Assembly (NCBI GenBank): GCA_031308135.1
Contig: JAHLJT010004567.1
Coordinates: 128,473,356-128,537,355, forward strand
Reading direction: 5' to 3'
DNA length: 64,000 nt
DNA from: Acheta domesticus
Taxonomy: Eukaryota; Arthropoda; Insecta; Orthoptera; Gryllidae
The position numbers and the translations under genes were made by a program. Shown in pieces: positions 22,601-32,776 of the stretch (the first letter of the stretch is position 1; each line of letters begins with the position of its first letter). A model generated the notes under the pieces. It saw only the letters and a list, made by a program, of their open reading frames with translations, searched no databases and had not been told where the DNA came from.

Positions 22601-22770
22601 TCAGGTGGGTTTCTTGAATTAAAGATGCTAATGGAATAGTCGGAAAGAAACTGGGTTATTGAAGGTTTTTTGAAGGGGAGTCCGCCATTGGCGTTCCAGG
22701 AAGCAAGAAAGATAGTGAGGGGAGGAGAATGTTTAGAAAAGTTCACAGATTTTGGTCCCAGCAGCGATTA
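19700..22770 (-). mobile_element. Decayed Jockey-type LINE
   Basis: The minus strand carries a non-LTR retrotransposon second ORF in pieces. An endonuclease start like LASWNANGG lies near 22700. The RT core is at 20603-21337, and a long Ile/His/Asn-rich C-terminal stretch with several stops runs to about 19720. The 5' boundary falls at about 22770, inside the piggyBac transposase, so this LINE is another insertion into it. No target duplication was found, and the 3' end is uncertain. Confidence 0.7.
20603..21337 (-). pseudogene. Reverse transcriptase core of the Jockey-type LINE
   Basis: The 244-aa open piece contains the RT blocks YRPISLLSTIGKTFEKI, QFGFRPQHS, GVPQGAVLSPTLFCMYLNDL and the catalytic FLYADDLALLS. 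A position usually reading DF/DIEKAFD appears as TDISFSFNSVNH, which suggests decay of the first catalytic region. Upstream and downstream frames are interrupted. There is no evidence for a complete ORF2. Confidence 0.8.
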
Positions 22771-22775
22771 ATTTA

Positions 22776-23345
22776 GTAAAGATATCTTGTGGAGTTTTGT
22801 AGGTGTGGATGCACAAGATCCTCTTCAAATTTTGAAATAGTAATTTTGTCGTTTGCCACCTCCTGGTGTAAAATGCGAGCATTCACTAAAGAAGCCCCAA
22901 GAATTAGTTCAATGGCCAGTTTTCTGTACCATTTGAATCTCCTTCGTAATGATGTAGCGTATGTTTTCATTTGATCAGACAAATCGATGTAAGTTTTGTG
23001 CTTGTTGTAGTCCACTACTGGAAATAGGTTTTGTAGTTTCTTTACCACGATGAGTCACAGTAGTAAATTCTGCTGTATGTTTTGTACTAAGCGGACAAAC
23101 GTCACGTTTGTCTTTCCATTTTTGCACCACCACGCCTGTATTACTTTAAGCAGCAACTGACTCTCCTTTCCGTAATTTTGCCTCCGTTATATGTTTTGGA
23201 TTCAATTTTCTCTTGGTTCTCAGCGTTCCAGCAAAATGAGTGTTTATCTGCAACTGATGCGCTAGGGAAATACTAATGTAGTAGTTATCTGTATACACTG
23301 TACGCCCTTTGTCCAGAAGGTTATCAGCCAAAGAAAGAACAACCT
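22776..23345 (-). pseudogene. piggyBac transposase, C-terminal catalytic segment
   Basis: This piece carries SEKVVLSLADNLLDKG and VYTDNYY, which holds a catalytic Asp of the piggyBac DDD fold. After it come WKDKRDVCPLST-like sequence, then VDYNKHKTYIDLSDQM (a further Asp) and RRFKWYRKLAIELILG. A frame change lies between 23146 and 23048. The Cys-rich C-terminal domain of active piggyBac proteins is missing, because the frame ends where the Jockey-type LINE begins. The left-hand copy of the LINE-1 target duplication (23345-23355) borders it. Confidence 0.85.
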
Positions 23346-23355
23346 TTTCAGAAGA
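23345..23355 (+). repeat. Target-site duplication of LINE-1, left copy
   Basis: TTTTCAGAAGA, repeated exactly at 29199-29209. Confidence 0.9.
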
Positions 23356-23922
23356 CCCGTCGAGGTGGGTTGGTCCACGTCCTGACGGGGGGATGCAGAG
23401 AAGGCTCTCAAGTGTTCCTTTCTCCATTTTTTTCATCGTCTTGCTTTTCATTTCATGTCACGTATATTCTTTTCACTCCTTTTTCTTCCTCACTGGCCTT
23501 CTCTGTATGCTGAACGCCCACCCATGTGTTTGCCGTGCATGGCGACCCGTGTCGGAGGGAATGTGTGTCCTGGCAGTTGAGGGACCTGTTTGTTTCCCTA
23601 TCTAGTCCTAGTGCTACTGTTCGCCTTGCACTAAGGAGTACGTTGATTACGTATTTTGGGGAACATTCCCTGTAGGTTCCAACACACTCGCTTTGGCCCC
23701 GGACTCTTCTAGACGGGCGGTCGGGAGCTAACCCACTCCCGATCAATCGGCTCGGACTAGGTCTTGCACTGAACTCCAGGGTGAGCGGGGGGATCCACGG
23801 CGGTGCAGCGCTGTGACATTCCCCTACTATATCTTCGTGTCAGCCCTGGCACCCCAGTGGGGTGCCCCCTTGTTGGACTCCATGGTGGGTGGGGAGCACG
23901 GAGATGAATTTATATCCATCTC

Positions 23923-25221
23923 ATGGATACTCAACAACCCCCCCTGCCCTCTTCTGCAAGGAAGAGGAGATGTGACAGAACAGTTGATCTAAATAGCTTC
24001 TTCCTCCGGGAAGAAGATAAACCAAGAAAGCCTCGGTTTCTGTTGATGTCTTGCTCGGAAACTGAAAAAACTTTCAAAAGTGTTAGTGCGGTCCGCCTTG
24101 CGCGAGCAATTGAGGAGAGTTTTGGAAAGCTTCAAGCGGTCGTGCGACAAAGAAATGGTACAATTCTCTTTGAAGCACGCACCGACGAACAAATAGAAAA
24201 GATTTTAAAAACTGAACAGATTGCCGGCCTCCAAGTGGAAGTGACCACTCACCCTACCCTTAACCTATGTAAGGGAGTGGTCAACCATGAAGACTTTGCG
24301 ACTGAAAACGAGGATGAACTTCTTTCCTTTTTCAAGAGCTACGGTGTAACGGAGGTGTACAGGATCAGGAGGAAGGAGAATGGGAAAGAGATCCCCACTT
24401 CTACCTTCATCCTGACGTTTAATCTCCCTTCTCTCCCAGAGTATGTTAGCTGTGGTTATTATAACCTTCGCGTGCGGCAGTATGTGCCGAACCCCCTGCG
24501 CTGCTTTAAGTGTCAGAGGTTCGGTCATACACAACAAAGGTGCATGGCCGTAAGCCCTGCTTGCGCAAAGTGCGGTAATTCCGCGCACGATCCCAACCCT
24601 TGTTCATCACCAGCCCGCTGTGTAAATTGTGAAGGAGACCATGCAGCCAACTCTAACAAGTGCCCCACATATCTGAGAGAGAGGGAGATTCAAAGGATTA
24701 GGGTGACGGAGAAGGTATCTTTTCCGGAAGCGAAACGCCGATACCTGGTGAAGAACCCTGTGGATCTCAGGCGTTCTTTTTCTAGCACTCTAGCGAACAC
24801 TGTCAAAGCGACGAGCATTCAGTCCTCTCGTGCTACTCCCCCAGTAGCGAACTTTTGTTGCCAGGTATCCCCAGTGGACTTCCCTGAGGAGACATCGCCT
24901 CTGCAAGGTGGGAAAATAATAATCCCCACAAAATTCAAGACACCACCCAAGAAGACAACAAAGACAAAGACAGAACAAGAATCCACTTCTCAGCCGCGCA
25001 AGAAGGCTGATGTCACACGGCCTGCTGGCCTGGACAAGAAAAACGATAGATCCTCCAAACTCCGACCACCTACCCCGACTCCTGAAACTCGCTCTGAGCG
25101 ATCTCTCAGCCTGTCGAGCAGTGGTCAGGATGAGTCTGCCTCGGAGGAAACTTCAGCCGGGGTGGACACTCGCTCCTTCGGGCGGCAGAGGCGAAAAAAG
25201 GAAAAGAAGAAATCCTCTTAA
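23923..25221 (+). CDS. LINE-1 ORF1, zinc-knuckle RNA-binding protein
   Basis: The 432-aa protein begins at an ATG (MDTQQPPLPSS). It has a Gag-like region with HEDFATENEDELLSFFKSYG and YGVTEVYRI, then three CCHC-type knuckles: CFKCQRFGHTQQRC, CAKCGNSAHDPNPC and CVNCEGDHAANSNKC (about residues 190-250). The C-terminus is basic and Ser/Thr-rich and ends KKEKKKSS. It would bind element RNA and form the RNP needed for target-primed reverse transcription. ORF2 follows within 8 bases in another phase. Confidence 0.92.
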   Translation: MDTQQPPLPSSARKRRCDRTVDLNSFFLREEDKPRKPRFLLMSCSETEKTFKSVSAVRLARAIEESFGKLQAVVRQRNGTILFEARTDEQIEKILKTEQIAGLQVEVTTHPTLNLCKGVVNHEDFATENEDELLSFFKSYGVTEVYRIRRKENGKEIPTSTFILTFNLPSLPEYVSCGYYNLRVRQYVPNPLRCFKCQRFGHTQQRCMAVSPACAKCGNSAHDPNPCSSPARCVNCEGDHAANSNKCPTYLREREIQRIRVTEKVSFPEAKRRYLVKNPVDLRRSFSSTLANTVKATSIQSSRATPPVANFCCQVSPVDFPEETSPLQGGKIIIPTKFKTPPKKTTKTKTEQESTSQPRKKADVTRPAGLDKKNDRSSKLRPPTPTPETRSERSLSLSSSGQDESASEETSAGVDTRSFGRQRRKKEKKKSS

Positions 25222-25229
25222 CTTTTTAA

Positions 25230-28200
25230 ACAACGGCTCTCCTATCCTGGAATCTGAACGGATTTTCTCTCCGACGGGACGAATTAAAATTCTTATTGTC
25301 CCGTTATACACCATCAACTTTCTGCTTACAGGAAACGCATCTTTCTCCATCACGGTCCATACACTTTCGCGGTTTCACTCCTTATAGGGTTGATGTCGAT
25401 GACGGCCTTCGCGCTCACGGCGGAGTTACTACTTTGGTCCAGGATTCGCTGCATTCTGCGGAAATCCCTGTTCACACTGACCTTCAAACAGTTTGTGTGC
25501 GGGTATATCTGCCGTCCCTCTCACTCACCGTATGTAATGTCTATATTCCCCCAAGACAAACGGTGTCGGCTGATGACCTTCTAAGTCTAATAAACCAATT
25601 GCCCACACCTTTCTTGGTTGTGGGTGATGTAAACGCCCACAGCCCTCTTTGGGGTTCCTCTCGTACGTGTCAAAGAGGTGCTATTTTGGAATCAGTCATT
25701 GACACCGTGAATTTGGCTATTCTCAACACTGGGGAACCAACTCATTTTGCCGTAGCTACGAATTCTAGCACGGCTATTGATGTAGCCCTTTGCAGCTCCT
25801 CACTTGCTACTGCTATGCGGTGGACCATATTAGAAGATCTTTATGGAAGCGACCATTACCCCACGATTGTCCACATTGATCATCTTCGCCGTAGTTGTGC
25901 ACGGCCCCCTCAATGGATCGTGCGACGAGCTGACTGGTCGACATTCCAGAATAATGTTAACCTATCAGACGGTCCCTTCGGAAATGTGGATGAAATGACA
26001 GAACATTTTAATAGCGCTGTACTCGCTGCCGCTTCCATCGCAATTCCGAAGGCAAGTGCTAAACCGCGACATCCTTTCGTTCCGTGGTGGAATGAGAACT
26101 GCTCGAGAGCGGTCAGTGCTCGAAAAAAGACACTGGCACGCCTCAGACACTATCCAACAGTGGATAACTTAATCGAGTATAAAAGATGCAGGGCGAAGGC
26201 TAGAAGAACTATCTTAGAGAGCAAAAATGCATCGTGGAGAGCGTACGTTTCGTCTCTCAATTGTCACACGCCACCACGCCTGGTATGGAGAAAAATTCGA
26301 CAGATAAGAGGACACTCTTTACCAAATACGGTGCCAGGTCTCCTGAAAAACGGAGAAATTATTACATCCCCAGATATGATTGTAGAGGAACTCGCCGCGC
26401 ACTATGAAGCCATGTCAAGTTCGGCGAACTACGCTCCTGACTTTCTTTTGATCAAAGAAAGGATGGAGAGCCGTCCGTTGGATTTCTTCTGCAGAGCGTG
26501 TGAAGATTACAACACACCTTTCTCCATATCGGAATTGCGCTCTGCTCTTGCATTGGCCAGACGAACTGCCCCAGGTCCTGATGAAATACACAACCTAATG
26601 TTACAACATCTTCCTGATGTGGCGATGCAATTTCTCCTCCGCCTTTATAATCGCATCTGGGAAGAGCACACCATCCCTGCAGTATGGCGAGAAGCCATAG
26701 TTATCCCAGCTCTGAAGGAGGGAAAGGATCGGTCGCTGTCATCGAGCTACCGACCTCTCTCTCTCACCAGCTGCGTTTGCAAAGTGCTGGAACGGATGGT
26801 AAACCAGCGCTTGGTCTGGACCTTGGAGTGCAGAAACCTACTGGCACCAATTCAGTGCGGTTTCAGGAAACACCGGTCTACCCTTGACCATCTCGTCGCT
26901 TTTGCAACGGAAATTTCAACCTCGTTCGTTCTGAGACAACACCTTGTCGCCGTACTATTCGATATAGAAAAGGCATATGACACCACTTGGAGGTATGGCA
27001 TTCTGCGAACCTTGCACTCGTGGGGATTCAGGGGGAAGCTCCCCTTATTCCTCCAAAATTTCTTATCGGACAGATCTTTCAGAGTTCGCATCGGTGACAA
27101 ACTGTCTAACAGTCACCCCCTTGAAAACGGCATCCCCCAAGGCTCGGTACTAAGTGTCACTCTGTTTGCCATAGCCATCAATAGTATAGCGTCGGTCGTG
27201 AGGGAACCTGTGAAGGCATCGCTGTTTGTAGATGATTTTTCCATTTTTTGTTCATCCAGCAGCATAAGTGTGATCCAGAGGCAACTCCAACTGGTGCTCA
27301 ACAAGCTGCATGAATGGAGCATGTCGACAGGTTTCAAGTTCTCACCTACTAAATGCACTGGACTGCACTTCTGCAGAATATACCATTTGCATAGCGATCC
27401 AATCCTGTACTTGGGAGGAAATCAGCTTCCATTCACTGACTCTGCCAGGTTTCTGGGGCTGACTTTTGACAAGTCCCTCACGTGGCGCTCTCATATCCGC
27501 ACATTGCAAACCAGATGCGTCTCCCCCCTCAATCTTCTTCGAATGCTTAGTGGCACTTCATGGGGAGCCGACCGCATTACCCTACTGCGGTTATACAGAG
27601 CACTCATTCGCTCAGCATTGGATTACGGTAGTGAAGTGTATGGTTCTGCAGCTCCTTCCACCCTTCGACCTATCAACAGCATACACCACGCAGGTATTCG
27701 CCTCTCAACAGGCGCGTATCGCACCAGCCGAATCGAGTGCATTCTAGCTGACGCTGGGGAGCCATCCTTAAAAATAAGGCGAGATATTCTATTAGCGTCT
27801 TATGGTGCTAAAGTGTCAGGACTCTTTAATCATCCTTGTCGCCGAATAATCACTCGCCCAAAATATGAATCTTCTTATATTCTTCGAACATCGCTACCCC
27901 AGCCCCCAGGCATTCGATTGCGAAATCTTTTGCGGGGACTTAATGTCGATCTTCCCACTCCTGTGAAACCCCCAAATGACCTGATTCCCCCCTGGAAACT
28001 CCTTCCCCCCAATATTGACCTCAGACTCTCCAATCTTCCCAAACAAAATACTAGCCCTCTGGTTTACCAGAAGCAGTTTCAGGATATGAGGGAAGCCTAT
28101 CCGGATCATCTATTCTTGTACACGGACGGGTCATCGCACAATGACGCAGTGGCGTGTAGTTTTCATTGCATCTGGGCCACCAAATCATATCGTCTTCATT

Positions 28201-28913
28201 CACAGTGCAGTACATTCACTGCTGAAATGTATGCAATACTCAAAGCCCTAATGTACATCGAGTCAACGACGCTGCAGCGAGTAGTTCTCTGTTCTGATTC
28301 TCTCAGTTCTCTTCAGGCTGTCTCCCGGCCTTCGTCAGACTACCTGACAAAATCAGTTCAAAACCTGATTCATAGTCTCATGTCCCGCAACTATGACCTG
28401 GTTCTTAGTTGGGTTCCAGGCCATGTGGGAATAACAGGGAATGAGCTGGCCGACCTGGCGGCGAAGTCTGCTACTCGTAATACTCGTATCGACGTTCCTG
28501 CTGTGCCATTGTCCGATGTTAAGGCTTACTTGAAACGATCTCTGTTTAGAGCGTGGCAAACAGAGTGGCACAATACCAATTTTAAACTAAGTGGGATAAA
28601 GAATTCTGTAATTCCCTGGCGTTCCTCATCTCGCTCCTCTAGGCGTGAGGAAGTAATTTTAACTCGTCTTCGAATTGGACACTGCCATTTTTCCCACGGT
28701 TTCCTCCTTCGAGGAGAAACTCCTCCCGTATGTGACTCATGCGGGACGGCTCTGTCTGTGGAACACGTCCTCCTGAACTGCAGGAAATATTTAGGCAACC
28801 GACGAAGACATGGCCTGGGCAACTCGCTAAGGGAGGTGCTCGGGGATGACGATTCCGCGCTCTCAAAAGTTTTTTGCTTCTTGAGGGAAAGCGGAATATA
28901 TAATCTTATTTGA
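25230..28913 (+). CDS. LINE-1 ORF2: endonuclease, reverse transcriptase, RNase H
   Basis: The frame is open from 25230, right after the ORF1 stop, with no ATG near its start. The endonuclease begins LSWNLNGFSLRRDE, then QETHLSP, and has GDVNAHSPLWGS and GSDHYPT catalytic blocks. RT carries YRPLSLTSCVCK, FDIEKAYDTTW, GIPQGSVLSVTLF and the active site FVDDFS (about 27225). RNase H has LFLYTDGSSHN, STFTAEMYAIL, LCSDSLSS and WVPGHVGITGNELAD. A terminal CCHC-like CDSCGTALSVEHVLLNC follows. Over 1200 codons are open. The missing ATG suggests termination-reinitiation after ORF1. Confidence 0.92.
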   Translation, partial: TTALLSWNLNGFSLRRDELKFLLSRYTPSTFCLQETHLSPSRSIHFRGFTPYRVDVDDGLRAHGGVTTLVQDSLHSAEIPVHTDLQTVCVRVYLPSLSLTVCNVYIPPRQTVSADDLLSLINQLPTPFLVVGDVNAHSPLWGSSRTCQRGAILESVIDTVNLAILNTGEPTHFAVATNSSTAIDVALCSSSLATAMRWTILEDLYGSDHYPTIVHIDHLRRSCARPPQWIVRRADWSTFQNNVNLSDGPFGNVDEMTEHFNSAVLAAASIAIPKASAKPRHPFVPWWNENCSRAVSARKKTLARLRHYPTVDNLIEYKRCRAKARRTILESKNASWRAYVSSLNCHTPPRLVWRKIRQIRGHSLPNTVPGLLKNGEIITSPDMIVEELAAHYEAMSSSANYAPDFLLIKERMESRPLDFFCRACEDYNTPFSISELRSALALARRTAPGPDEIHNLMLQHLPDVAMQFLLRLYNRIWEEHTIPAVWREAIVIPALKEGKDRSLSSSYRPLSLTSCVCKVLERMVNQRLVWTLECRNLLAPIQCGFRKHRSTLDHLVAFATEISTSFVLRQHLVAVLFDIEKAYDTTWRYGILRTLHSWGFRGKLPLFLQNFLSDRSFRVRIGDKLSNSHPLENGIPQGSVLSVTLFAIAINSIASVVREPVKASLFVDDFSIFCSSSSISVIQRQLQLVLNKLHEWSMSTGFKFSPTKCTGLHFCRIYHLHSDPILYLGGNQLPFTDSARFLGLTFDKSLTWRSHIRTLQTRCVSPLNLLRMLSGTSWGADRITLLRLYRALIRSALDYGSEVYGSAAPSTLRPINSIHHAGIRLSTGAYRTSRIECILADAGEPSLKIRRDILLASYGAKVSGLFNHPCRRIITRPKYESSYILRTSLPQPPGIRLRNLLRGLNVDLPTPVKPPNDLIPPWKLLPPNIDLRLSNLPKQNTSPLVYQKQFQDMREAYPDHLFLYTDGSSHNDAVACSFHCIWATKSYRLHSQCSTFTAEMYAILKALMYIESTTLQRVVLCSDSLSSLQAVSRPSSDYLTKSVQNLIHSLMSRNYDLVLSWVPGHVGITGNELADLAAKSATRNTRIDVPAVPLSDVKAYLKRSLFRAWQTEWHNTNFKLSGIKNSVIPWRSSSRSSRREEVILTRLRIGHCHFSHGFLLRGETPPVCDSCGTALSVEHVLLNCRKYLGNRRRHGLGNSLREVLGDDDSALSKVFCFLRESGIYNLI

Positions 28914-29209
28914 GAGAATAGAATAGTGTTTTACTTTTTGTTGTTTTATTTTTGGCCCCTTTACAGCCAACTTTTAGTTCTACTATGAATGTTACGTGTT
29001 TGTTATATATTCTTTCTGTCCTACTACTTGAATACTCGATGTAGAATTCAAGTCTCTCCTTATGTATATGATTTTAATTAGAGGGTAGGCTCCATCTGTA
29101 ACACATACTGAACCTATTCCCTTTTTTAAAATACTTCGACATGGGCGCCAATGACCTTGGCAGTTGAAGCGCCCTCTAAACCTTAATCAATCAATCAATT
29201 TTCAGAAGA

Positions 29210-29577
29210 GGATTGGTGGTTTGGTGCTTTATCCTTTCCACAATACACTTGAAAATTGTACGTGTATCCTTTGTCAAGACATAATTTATAACGTTTGATA
29301 CCAAATTTATGTCTTTAATTTGTAATATACTGACGAAAACTGAGGCGGTGCTTGAATGGCACAATGCTTTCATCAATACAAACTTCCTCTTTCGGAGTGA
29401 CAGGTTTTGAACATTTTCAATTAATAATTTGGTAAGAGGAGATATTTTTTGCAACCTGTCCTCAGTCACTTCTTCATTGTTATGGAAATGCCACGATTTC
29501 AACAACTGGAATCGATTTCGAGGCATTAGATCTTCGATTCTGTTGTCATATACTATAGACTTTGACCAGTACGATTC
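29210..29577 (-). pseudogene. piggyBac transposase, central segment
   Basis: The open piece reads SYWSKSIVYDNRIEDLMPRN then FQLLKSWHFHNNEE and ISPLTKLLIENVQNL, the N-terminal catalytic-core region of piggyBac transposases. The end near 29210 is out of phase with the next piece, so a frameshift existed besides the LINE insertions. It is bounded by the LINE-1 and LINE-2 target duplications. Confidence 0.85.
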
Positions 29578-29787
29578 CCCGTCGAGGTGGGTTGGTCCAC
29601 GTCCTGACGGGGGGATGCAGAGAAGGCTCTCAAGTGTTCCTTTCTCCATTTTTTTCATCTTCTTGCTTCTCATTTCATGTCATGTACGTTCTTTTCACTC
29701 CTTTTTCTTCCTCACTGGCCTTCTCTGTATGCTGAACGCCCACCCATGTGTTTGCCGTGCATGGCGACCCGTGTCGAAGGGAATGTA

Positions 29788-31082
29788 CGAGGGGCACTAG
29801 ATAAGTTTTCTACCTAAGTAAGAAATAACTGAGATAGATTGAAAATTTTATTATTTCTTTTCAATATAATCCCCTTCGAGTTCAATACACTTTCTCCACT
29901 TTTCAATCAAGGATGATATTCCAGAAAAATAAAAATTATTTTCCTGTCCTTCAAAGTACTCATTTACAGCACTCTTCACATGTTCATTGGACACAAATCG
30001 ACGACCACGCAAGTTTTTTTTTAGATTTCTGAACAGAAAATAGTCACTGGGGGCTAAATCTGGACTGTAGGGTGGGTGGTTTAATTCTTCAAAGCCACAG
30101 TCCCTAATTGCAGCAATTGATTTCCGGGACTTGTGCACGGGCGCGTTGTCGTGAAGAAGGAGCACCCCTTTAGACAGCTTCCCACGACGCTTCTCCTTTA
30201 TGGCATTCCTCAAATTGAGAAGAGTGTTAGCATAGGACTCACCAGTAATTGTTTTCTTGTTTTCCATGAACTCTATAAGCAAAATGCCCTGTGAATCCCA
30301 AAAAACGGTGGCCATGAGTTTGCCTGCAGATGGTTGCGTCCGAAACTTTTTCGGAGTTGGAGAACCCTTATGCTTCCACTGCATTGATTCTTGTTTTGTT
30401 TCAGGATCCCAAAAATGTACCCATGTTTCATCTCCCGTGACGATTTGAGCGATATAGTTGTCCGGATCCGACTCAAAAAGTCTCAAATTCTCCTCGCACA
30501 TTTCCACTCGCCACTGCTTATGGAGAGGAGTGAGCATTCTGGGCACCCATCTTGAACAAACTTTTGACATGCCTAAACGTTCATGAAGAATGCTCAAAAC
30601 TGTTGGCTCAGACACTTCGAACTCTCTAGCTATTGTTGCCACTTTGACACGTCTATCATGCATTACAAAATCTTCTATTTTCTTACACATTTCCGAAGAA
30701 GTCACTTCCACAGGTCTGCCAGAGCGCGGATCGTCTTCGATTGATTTTCTGCCCCATTTAAACTGCTTAGACCAGTACTTCACCTGGAAATAGGAAGGTG
30801 CACTATCACCAAACACTGCCAGCATCCGTGAATGGATATCTTTGGGCCCGGTGCCTTCCTTCGTGAGAAATTTGATGACAGCTCGGTGCTCCAACTTCGC
30901 CTGATCCATGACTATTTCGCACAGCACTACAATTGGCAACCGATTTCTCTGCGACTTGTGAGCGAAATGGTCTGAAACTTGGAAGAAAGCATGTTCAGAC
31001 ATGTCTGAACTTGTAACGTCATGCGCGCCCCGCTCAAAAGTCGGTAACTTGGTTAGGTAGAAAACATATCTAGTGCCCTCCG
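29788..31082 (-). mobile_element. Complete mariner transposon in the LINE-2 leader
   Basis: The 1295-bp element is flanked by TA on both sides (29786-29787, 31083-31084). Its terminal inverted repeats are close to CGAGGGGCACTAGATAAGTT and CGGAGGGCACTAGATATGTT and run for about 30 bp. LINE-1 carries the same leader sequence without this insert, so the empty site is known. Length and ends are typical of mariner. Confidence 0.95.
29851..31002 (-). CDS. mariner transposase, D,D34D
   Basis: The open frame of 383 codons encodes a cut-and-paste transposase. Sequence features are an N-terminal helix-turn-helix region, the WVPRML motif, and catalytic aspartates in VTGDETWVHFWDPET, LLLHDNAPVHK and SPDLAPSDYFLF. 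Thirty-four residues separate the second and third Asp, as in mariners. The likely native start is the internal ATG at 30909 (MDQAKLEHR), giving about 352 aa, which is close to family length. No stop or frameshift is visible, so it may be functional. Confidence 0.93.
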   Translation of the reverse strand: MSEHAFFQVSDHFAHKSQRNRLPIVVLCEIVMDQAKLEHRAVIKFLTKEGTGPKDIHSRMLAVFGDSAPSYFQVKYWSKQFKWGRKSIEDDPRSGRPVEVTSSEMCKKIEDFVMHDRRVKVATIAREFEVSEPTVLSILHERLGMSKVCSRWVPRMLTPLHKQWRVEMCEENLRLFESDPDNYIAQIVTGDETWVHFWDPETKQESMQWKHKGSPTPKKFRTQPSAGKLMATVFWDSQGILLIEFMENKKTITGESYANTLLNLRNAIKEKRRGKLSKGVLLLHDNAPVHKSRKSIAAIRDCGFEELNHPPYSPDLAPSDYFLFRNLKKNLRGRRFVSNEHVKSAVNEYFEGQENNFYFSGISSLIEKWRKCIELEGDYIEKK

Positions 31083-31441
31083 TATGTCCTGGCAGTTGAG
31101 GGACCTGTTTGTTTCCCTATCTAGTCCTAGTGCTACTGTTCGCCTTGCACTAAGGTGTACGTTGATTACGTATTTTGGGGAACATTCTCTGTAGGTTCCA
31201 ACACACTCGCTTTGGCCCCGGACTCTTCTAGACGGGCGGTCGGGCGCTAACCCACTCCCAAACAATCGGCTCGGACTAGGTCTTGTACTGAACTCCAGGG
31301 TGAGCGGGGGAATCCACGGCGGTGCAGCGCTGTGTTATTCCCCCACTATATCCTCGTGGCAACCCTGGCACTCCGATGGAGTGTCCCCTTGTTGGGCTCC
31401 GTGGTGGGTGGGGACCACGAGGATGAACCTATTCCATCTAC

Positions 31442-32776
31442 ATGGATACTTCACCTTTCCCCCCGCCCTCTTCCGCAAGGAAGAGGAGATTTGCAGAAAG
31501 AACTATTGATTTGAATAGTTTCTTTTCTAGAGAAGAAGATCGACCCAAGAAGCCTCGTTTCCTCCTCATGGCATGTGCCGAGGAAGGTAAGACTTTTAAA
31601 ACTGTGAGTGCTGTCCGTCTGGCGCGAGCCATCGAAGAAGCCTACGGGAAGCTCCAAGCGGTCGTGCGACAAAGGAATGGAACCATTCTTTTTGAAGCGC
31701 GTACCGACGAGCAGATTGTAAAAATTCAAAATACGAAGCAGATTGCCGGCCTCCAGGTAGTAGTCACGGTTCATCCCACCTTGAACCTGAGCAAAGGCGT
31801 AGTCAACCACGAGGACTTTGCTACAGAAACGGAGGAAGATCTTCTAAACTTTTTTAAGACCTTTGGCGTGACTGAGGTGTACAGGATCGGAAGGAAGGTG
31901 TAGGGGAAAGTGATCCCTACTTCTACCCTGATCCTTACTTTTGACCGACCATCCCTCCCGGAAAGGATCGTTACCGCTTTCTACAACCTCCGTGTGCGGC
32001 AGTATGTGCCGAACCCTTTGCGCTGCTTCAAGTGTCAAAGGTTTGGGCATACCCAACAGCGATGTATGTCCGTAAACGCGGTTTGCGGGAAGTGCGGATC
32101 ATCAGTTCACGACCCACAACCCTGCGACAAACCACCGCACTGTGTGAATTGCGAAGGCGATCACCCAGCCAACAACAACCAGTGTCCCACGTTTCTCCGG
32201 GAAAGGGAAATCCAAAAAATAAGGGTAACCGAAAAGGTTTTCTTCCCTGAGGCGAAGCGTAGGTTCCAAATCAGGAATCCAGTGGACCTATCACGATCTT
32301 TTTCCAGTGCTGTAAACCTGTAGTCCCCGGGGGTAACAGCGAGTTGTCAAACTCACTGTACCCCAGCGGTAGTTTCGCACTTTAGTTGTCAGGTGTCGCC
32401 GACAGACTTCCCCGAAGACTCGGCATGTAACCGAGGTGGGAAAATTATAATTCCCACAAAGTACAAAAAACCTGTGCAAAAACTCCAGCAGAAATCGACC
32501 ACTGAGACTTCTACTGAAATCGATCTTAAACAGACACCGCCTCCCAGGAAAAATACGTCATCCAAATCCCGTCCACCTCTTTCTGTCTCTGAGAATCACA
32601 TCGGACGATCCTCCAGCCCCTGTAGATCTCGGTCACCCGTGGCCAAAAGTCGGGAAAACCCCCCGACCATATCCAGCAGCAGTCAGGATGACTCTGCTGT
32701 TGATGAGGAACCCCACGAGAGTTCCTCTACAACCATTCAGAAGGTGAGAAAGAAAAAAAAGCAACCAAAGAAATAA
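31442..32776 (+). pseudogene. LINE-2 ORF1, interrupted
   Basis: The ATG-started frame MDTSPFPPPSSARKRRF is a homologue of LINE-1 ORF1. It is stopped in frame near 31901 and again near 32321. The zinc knuckles CFKCQRFGHTQQRC, CGKCGSSVHDPQPC and CVNCEGDHPANNNQC remain readable between the stops. The C-terminal Ser/Pro-rich region (32393-32776) is open and ends in KKKKQPKK. The gene cannot make a full protein without read-through. Confidence 0.88.

Larger units (their letters stand above)
23356..29198 (+). mobile_element. LINE-1: full-length I-group non-LTR retrotransposon
   Basis: This 5843-bp element has a 567-bp 5' leader, ORF1, ORF2 (endonuclease, RT, RNase H), a short 3' UTR and an AATC-repeat tail. 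It is flanked by an exact 11-bp duplication TTTTCAGAAGA at 23345-23355 and 29199-29209. Both ORFs are free of stops, so it may be autonomous. An RNase H domain places it in the I-like group (I, R1, LOA and relatives); the exact clade was not determined. Its first bases, CCCGTCGAGGTGGG, are the same as those of LINE-2. Confidence 0.93.
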
